NCBI GenBank assembly: GCA_009773515.1
Contig: WSXX01000018.1
Coordinates: forward strand, 1-64,000
Source of the DNA: Bacteroidota bacterium
GTDB taxonomy: Bacteria; Bacteroidota; Bacteroidia; Bacteroidales; Lentimicrobiaceae
Length of the DNA: 64,000 bases
Direction of reading: 5' to 3'
Below are positions 60,301 to 64,000 of the stretch, piece after piece. The notes below the pieces were generated by a model, which did no database searches, had not been told where the DNA came from, and saw only the letters and a list, made by a program, of their open reading frames with translations. The number at the start of each line of letters is the position of its first letter. Within the stretch, counting starts at the first letter, position 1. A program made the position numbers and the translations under genes.

Positions 60301-61584
60301 AAGTTTACTCCTGAAGGCGGAAAAGTAAATTGCAGTGTTGAACTTATTCAAAAAGCTGAAAGAAAGAATGGTGAATCTTTCTGGAAAAAAATCAGAACAA
60401 CACACACCACTTATCTGGCTTTTATAGTAAGTGATACCGGCATAGGAATGACCCGTTCACAATTGCGTACTATTTTCGATAAATACAACAAGAACCGGCA
60501 TTACGACAACACAGAAACCAACCAGTCGAGTTATGGCATAGGTTTGGTTTTTACCCGTTCACTTATTGAGCTTCATGGCGGAACAATTGAGGTTGAAAGT
60601 GACAAAGGCAAAGGCAGCACATTCACTGTTTACCTTCCACTTAATGACGGTACGGTTGTTTCAGAAGCCGACGAAAACCTGGTAATTGCTGAGAAAAAGC
60701 TCATTACTGGCAACCTTCCCGGAGAAAAGCCTATTGTAAAGACTGATGAAACTACCGGTGATGAAAAAATTATTCTTGTGATTGACGACAACCCCGAAGT
60801 GCGGGATCTGCTCAAAGAGGTACTTACTCCTGCTTACCGGATAGTTGAAGCTGTTGATGGCAATGATGGCTGGAGTAAGGCCTGCGAAATATTACCTGAT
60901 CTGGTTATCAGCGATGTAATAATGCCGGGCATGGATGGAAATACCCTTTGCGAAAAGCTGAAGACTTCAACCATGACCAATCATATACCTGTGATTCTGC
61001 TTACCGCACTTCCAACAAACGAAGACAGGATTAAAGGGCTGAAACATGGCGCCGACTCTTACATTCCCAAACCCTTCGAACTTGAACATCTGGTAGTAAG
61101 AATACAAAAGCTGATCAGCTCCAGAATTCTGCTTAAGGACAAATACATGAAGGACTTTCTGCTCAGGCCTGAGAGAAATACCGACAATGAAGCCAATCCA
61201 TCCATAGTATATGTAGGGCGCATAAAGAAACTGATTGAGCAAAACATCATCAACTCAGAATATGATGTATCTGACCTTTGCCGCGATCTGGCCACCAGCC
61301 GTATGCAGCTTTACCGTAAACTGAAAGCCACTGTCGGTTATTCGGCCAATGAGCTGATCAGAAAAGTAAGGCTATATAAAGCTGCTGAATTACTGCTCAG
61401 GGGCGACCTTAACATTGCTCAGGTAACTTACGAAGTTGGCTTCAGCGATCTGCAGTACTTCAGAAAATGCTTTAAGGAGGAGTTTGAAATGACCCCTTCG
61501 CAATATATTAAAGCAAATGCCAAAGATGGGGACCTGAGTGCCGACAAAGTTGATCCGTTCGACCAGGAGAACCTTTCGGAATGA
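57358..61584 (+). CDS. Hybrid two-component system regulator (HTCS)
   Basis: Signal peptide (start at 57358), beta-propeller/Y_Y_Y sensor, TM, HisKA (NISHEFRTPLTIIMGL), HATPase, REC (VIDDNPEVRDLLKEVL..), AraC-type HTH. Confidence 0.95.
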   Translation: MNLTKRATLNFQWLLLMFLLTISSGAIKGQEQSIELIPALRGTELPEIDINSIAQDSAGFLWIGTWKGLYRYDGREVINYSLHMNNKIGRKISSLFLDSDGMLWIGTYSEGLFIYNTYNQHITEFKEINGTKLSNIIRISEASGKRIMVASYDGIFIYNIKEEKFETATLSHTAKAGSIRLTLGYEDVNGNFWAGSDQGILKLEKGKSRLIHTGFHPNIYIHKITELANGWLLVSSLKGNDIFEVINGELRPLKDLPLANSLKQFQRESNTAATLRSAPGQLWIGTHNGLNIFDIKSGHHISSPAFKGMSESDVPHIESIFEDRQGIVWVGTSRGLYKYDRSRKPFHMMSVGKNSSEIMALTRHDKNAIWAGTRGQGIILLNLDSDGKTTSQKLLTFENENINSLIKEDIFSLESGLDGDLWISTKGRGIVHVTNFATQGQTILARNAVLHNEENGSPDNHVMCIYRDSRGIVWGGSWSNGLIYYSPEKQRFARIKGELANELKKYPIVKIVETGPNKYYLGTRGNGLLRIELNNSNDSLIRIERFINIVSDSTSIGNNFISDLVIMPGNDLWIATEFGLSVLRNNAKKFINFGTKREFPSPVIQSLNPVSANELWLSSENGLGKILTENGLPQLVRSYNKSDGLDISFFNTSCVIQAENGHVYFGGKEGICHFNPVQITDSRSMPNALVTQMKLFNQIVTSGLEYDGRTLLDKAIWVTETVKLKYYQNTLSFSFSGMDFSVPEKILYAYKLEGLDKNWTYTHWPECHYPRLRHGKYTLLVRCSNSDGIWSDHTTQLEILLMPPWWYSKLAYLIYTLIAISLIYLGYRLILYRHQLRIEKLEKDQEIELSEMRMRFYTNISHEFRTPLTIIMGLTGRLRVNDDPEKRADFYEKIDRNARILLRLITDLMDLRKVEKEDIRLRKEILNPSRFFVQTCENFAYLFPTKGIEFSITDKVPEGYKISADSNRLESAVYNLLSNAFKFTPEGGKVNCSVELIQKAERKNGESFWKKIRTTHTTYLAFIVSDTGIGMTRSQLRTIFDKYNKNRHYDNTETNQSSYGIGLVFTRSLIELHGGTIEVESDKGKGSTFTVYLPLNDGTVVSEADENLVIAEKKLITGNLPGEKPIVKTDETTGDEKIILVIDDNPEVRDLLKEVLTPAYRIVEAVDGNDGWSKACEILPDLVISDVIMPGMDGNTLCEKLKTSTMTNHIPVILLTALPTNEDRIKGLKHGADSYIPKPFELEHLVVRIQKLISSRILLKDKYMKDFLLRPERNTDNEANPSIVYVGRIKKLIEQNIINSEYDVSDLCRDLATSRMQLYRKLKATVGYSANELIRKVRLYKAAELLLRGDLNIAQVTYEVGFSDLQYFRKCFKEEFEMTPSQYIKANAKDGDLSADKVDPFDQENLSE

Positions 61585-61742
61585 TGCCACTGAAATTTAC
61601 ATGCACTTTATTCCGAGGCAGGATTTTCAAAGCACCATGTCAGATGTATCAGCAGCACTGCAGAACAACAACCGACGTAAAAATAATTTTCAGCTCACTT
61701 TTGGTATAATGCTGTTTTACAGACACATAAGCATCATGAATG

Positions 61743-61795
61743 TCAAATATAGGCCATTTCGTAATAAATGGCATTCCTATTTGATATAAATATCA
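61743..61795. promoter_or_regulatory. Cluster of dyad symmetries between HTCS gene and susC (candidate operator)
   Basis: GCCATTT (61753-61759)/AAATGGC (61766-61772) nested in TCAAATATAGG..CCTATTTGA; adjacent TGATAT-AA-ATATCA (61782-61795). Confidence 0.45.
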
Positions 61796-61856
61796 TCGGT
61801 GAAGCAGGTTAGTAGAATGTAGTTTTACCCTGCACTAAAACAAGGTGTATTTCGGA

Positions 61857-61895
61857 ACCAACCTTATGAATTGGCACACATAAATAAGGTATGGT
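61857..61895. promoter_or_regulatory. Inverted repeat in susC upstream/leader region
   Basis: ACCA-ACCTTAT (61857-61867) / ATAAGGT-A-TGGT (61884-61895). Confidence 0.4.
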
Positions 61896-61949
61896 AAAAA
61901 AATGAAAAGCTAACTAACCAAACATTAACAAAACATTAGCAAAAAGATT

Positions 61950-64000
61950 ATGAGAAAACTAAATCTATTGCTGGTATTTATGCTGCTCACAGTCATGCAT
62001 GTACTGGCACAACGCACCATCACAGGTACAGTAACCAGTAAGGATGACGGACAAGGCATTCCTGGTGTTTCAGTAATTATTAAAGGAACAACCCAGGGAA
62101 CTACCACAGACTTAAATGGCAAATACAACCTGAATGTACCCAAAGAAGCAACCATGTTGGTTTATTCCTTTATCGGGATGAAGAAACAGGAACTGCCGCT
62201 TTTGGCAAGTGGCATTATGGATGTTATAATGGAATCAGAAGCCATTGACGTTGAAGGTGTCGTTGTTGTAGGGTATGGTGTAATGCGCAAAAGCGATGTC
62301 ACAGGAAGTGTGGGAAGCGTAGATGTGGCAGATTTGAAAAAAGTCACCACCATTGATGCGGCTCAGGCTCTGCAAGGCAGGGTTTCAGGGGTTAATGTCA
62401 TTTCCAATTCCGGTAACCCCGGATCAGGAGTAAAGATTCGTGTGCGCGGTATTGGTACCATCAATAACTCAGATCCTCTTTTTGTAGTTGACGGATTTCC
62501 AATGGGCGACATGAGCCACATAGCTCCAAGCGACATAGAAAGTATGGAAGTTCTTAAGGATGCTTCTGCTACTGCAATTTATGGCTCACGTGGTGCCAAC
62601 GGAGTTATTCTCGTTAAAACCCGCTCTGGTTCTTCAAGAAGCAAGTTTGAGGTGCAAGCCAATGTTCAGACAGGTATTTCGCAGATTGGCAGGAAACTTG
62701 AACTTGCTGATGCTGTTGAATTTGCAAATGCCCGCAAATATATCAATGCCAATGACGACATAATCGATTATGTTCTTGAACAACAGGCAGCCGGAAATTA
62801 CCTCAAAGGAACCGACTGGCAAAATGAAATTTACCGTCAGGCTGTCAGCACACGTTATAATGTCAGCATTTTAGGAAATACCGAAAACTATACCTACGAT
62901 CACGGGTTCACTTATTCGAACGAAGAAGGTATTGTTAAAGGAACTTATCTCGACAAACTTATGTTCCGCTCGAACAACAACCTGACTTTAACCAAAAATG
63001 TTAAGTTCGGTCTCAACTTCAACTTTGTACATTACGAAAGGCCGGGCGACAGAACCGATTATTACAGTGGTACAATTCCGGGTGCACTTCGCTCAGATCC
63101 TATTTCAGCTGCATGGGACGACTACACCAATTTTTACGGTGAAGTTTATTACTCTCAGGCTGCCACCAATCCTGCACTTTCCATATATCTTGCCGGAAAA
63201 GACAAATACAAAGGCAACAGAGCAATGGGTAATGTTTACCTTCAGATTGACAATCTGTTTACCGAGGGTCTTTCATTCAGGTCGCAATTTGGTTCACAAT
63301 TTGACTTTGACGATCAAAAATCATACAGCCCGCTTTATTATATAACTCCAACTCAAAAAAATGATCAATCCTCTCTTTACCAAAGACGTCCTTATGGATT
63401 TAATTGGGTAAACACCAATTACTTTTCATACAACAAAACAGTTAGTAAACTAAATATAAATGCAACGCTTGGAACAGAGCTTCAGGCCAGCAAATGGTCA
63501 GACATCTGGGCCAGAGGTTATGATGTACCTGAGGATGCCGATCTTCAGTATCTCGGAGCACATAAGGATGCAGTTCTGTTTGCTTTAGGTGGCGGATCGT
63601 CTGAAAGCCGTCTGGCTTCTACTTTCCTCAGGGGTAATTTTTCATGGGACAATAAATATGTTGTTACCGGTACCATCCGTGCAGATGGTAGTTCAAAATT
63701 TACTCCTGAAAAACGCTGGGGATATTTCCCTGCAGTTGCTGCAAGCTGGAACATCAACAACGAAGAATTTATGAGTTCTGTTAGTACCATTCTACCATCA
63801 CTCAAACTCCGTGCAGGATGGGGAGTTGTTGGAAACCAGGGCAGTGCAGGCAATTACGACTACGTTTCAAGTGTTAACGGAGGTTATGTTTATGCCCTGA
63901 ATGGTTTGCCTGTTGAAGGTGCTGTTCAGCTGCAGCTGGCCAACAGAGAGTTAACCTGGGAAAGTGCAGAGCAGATCAACTTTGGTGTTGACTTTGGATT
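61950..64000 (+). CDS. SusC/RagA-family TonB-linked outer-membrane protein (3' truncated by window)
   Basis: Manual translation MRKLNLLLVFMLLTVMHVLAQRTITGTVTSKDDGQGIPGVSVIIKGTTQGTTTDLNGKYNLNVP..VVVVGYGVMRKSDVTGSVGSV..LQGRVSGVNVISNSG; no stop before 64000, so absent from the ORF track. Confidence 0.93.
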   Translation, partial: MRKLNLLLVFMLLTVMHVLAQRTITGTVTSKDDGQGIPGVSVIIKGTTQGTTTDLNGKYNLNVPKEATMLVYSFIGMKKQELPLLASGIMDVIMESEAIDVEGVVVVGYGVMRKSDVTGSVGSVDVADLKKVTTIDAAQALQGRVSGVNVISNSGNPGSGVKIRVRGIGTINNSDPLFVVDGFPMGDMSHIAPSDIESMEVLKDASATAIYGSRGANGVILVKTRSGSSRSKFEVQANVQTGISQIGRKLELADAVEFANARKYINANDDIIDYVLEQQAAGNYLKGTDWQNEIYRQAVSTRYNVSILGNTENYTYDHGFTYSNEEGIVKGTYLDKLMFRSNNNLTLTKNVKFGLNFNFVHYERPGDRTDYYSGTIPGALRSDPISAAWDDYTNFYGEVYYSQAATNPALSIYLAGKDKYKGNRAMGNVYLQIDNLFTEGLSFRSQFGSQFDFDDQKSYSPLYYITPTQKNDQSSLYQRRPYGFNWVNTNYFSYNKTVSKLNINATLGTELQASKWSDIWARGYDVPEDADLQYLGAHKDAVLFALGGGSSESRLASTFLRGNFSWDNKYVVTGTIRADGSSKFTPEKRWGYFPAVAASWNINNEEFMSSVSTILPSLKLRAGWGVVGNQGSAGNYDYVSSVNGGYVYALNGLPVEGAVQLQLANRELTWESAEQINFGVDFG

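Overview
Chromosomal window from a Bacteroidota (Bacteroidales-like) genome: AT-rich, TAnnTTTG-type -7 promoter elements, T9SS sorting domains, and a SusC/HTCS locus. Most of it is ordinary housekeeping and metabolic genes: a partial cytochrome c maturation cluster (ccmB/C/D/E) next to purA, a Fur-family regulator, RelA/SpoT, gapA, lepA, a PAS histidine kinase/response regulator pair, an ECF sigma operon, ackA-hbd-pta, hemD-rnpA-yidD-ctpA, panC-panD, a heptose adenylyltransferase, radA and a DEAD-box helicase. The accessory part (about 47-64 kb) holds a nirK-nirV-like-SCO nitrite reductase cluster and the left part of a polysaccharide utilisation locus (CE2-like SGNH esterase, GH2 beta-mannosidase-like enzyme, HTCS regulator, SusC truncated at the window edge). 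I saw no CRISPR array, tRNA, rRNA, IS element or prophage. I found no clearly new multi-gene defence or biosynthetic system. The most interesting unexplained signals are non-coding: two copies of a 'TTGCCACCAAA' imperfect palindrome, both between divergent genes; a perfect FNR/CRP-like box (TTTTGAT-CCAC-ATCAAAA) upstream of a thioredoxin-like gene; a terminator-like hairpin inside a predicted ~300 nt leader of a DEAD-box gene; several dyads between the HTCS gene and susC; a 7-nt-periodic repeat tract; and a REP-like palindrome at the left edge. All calls come from reading the sequence; no database search was run.
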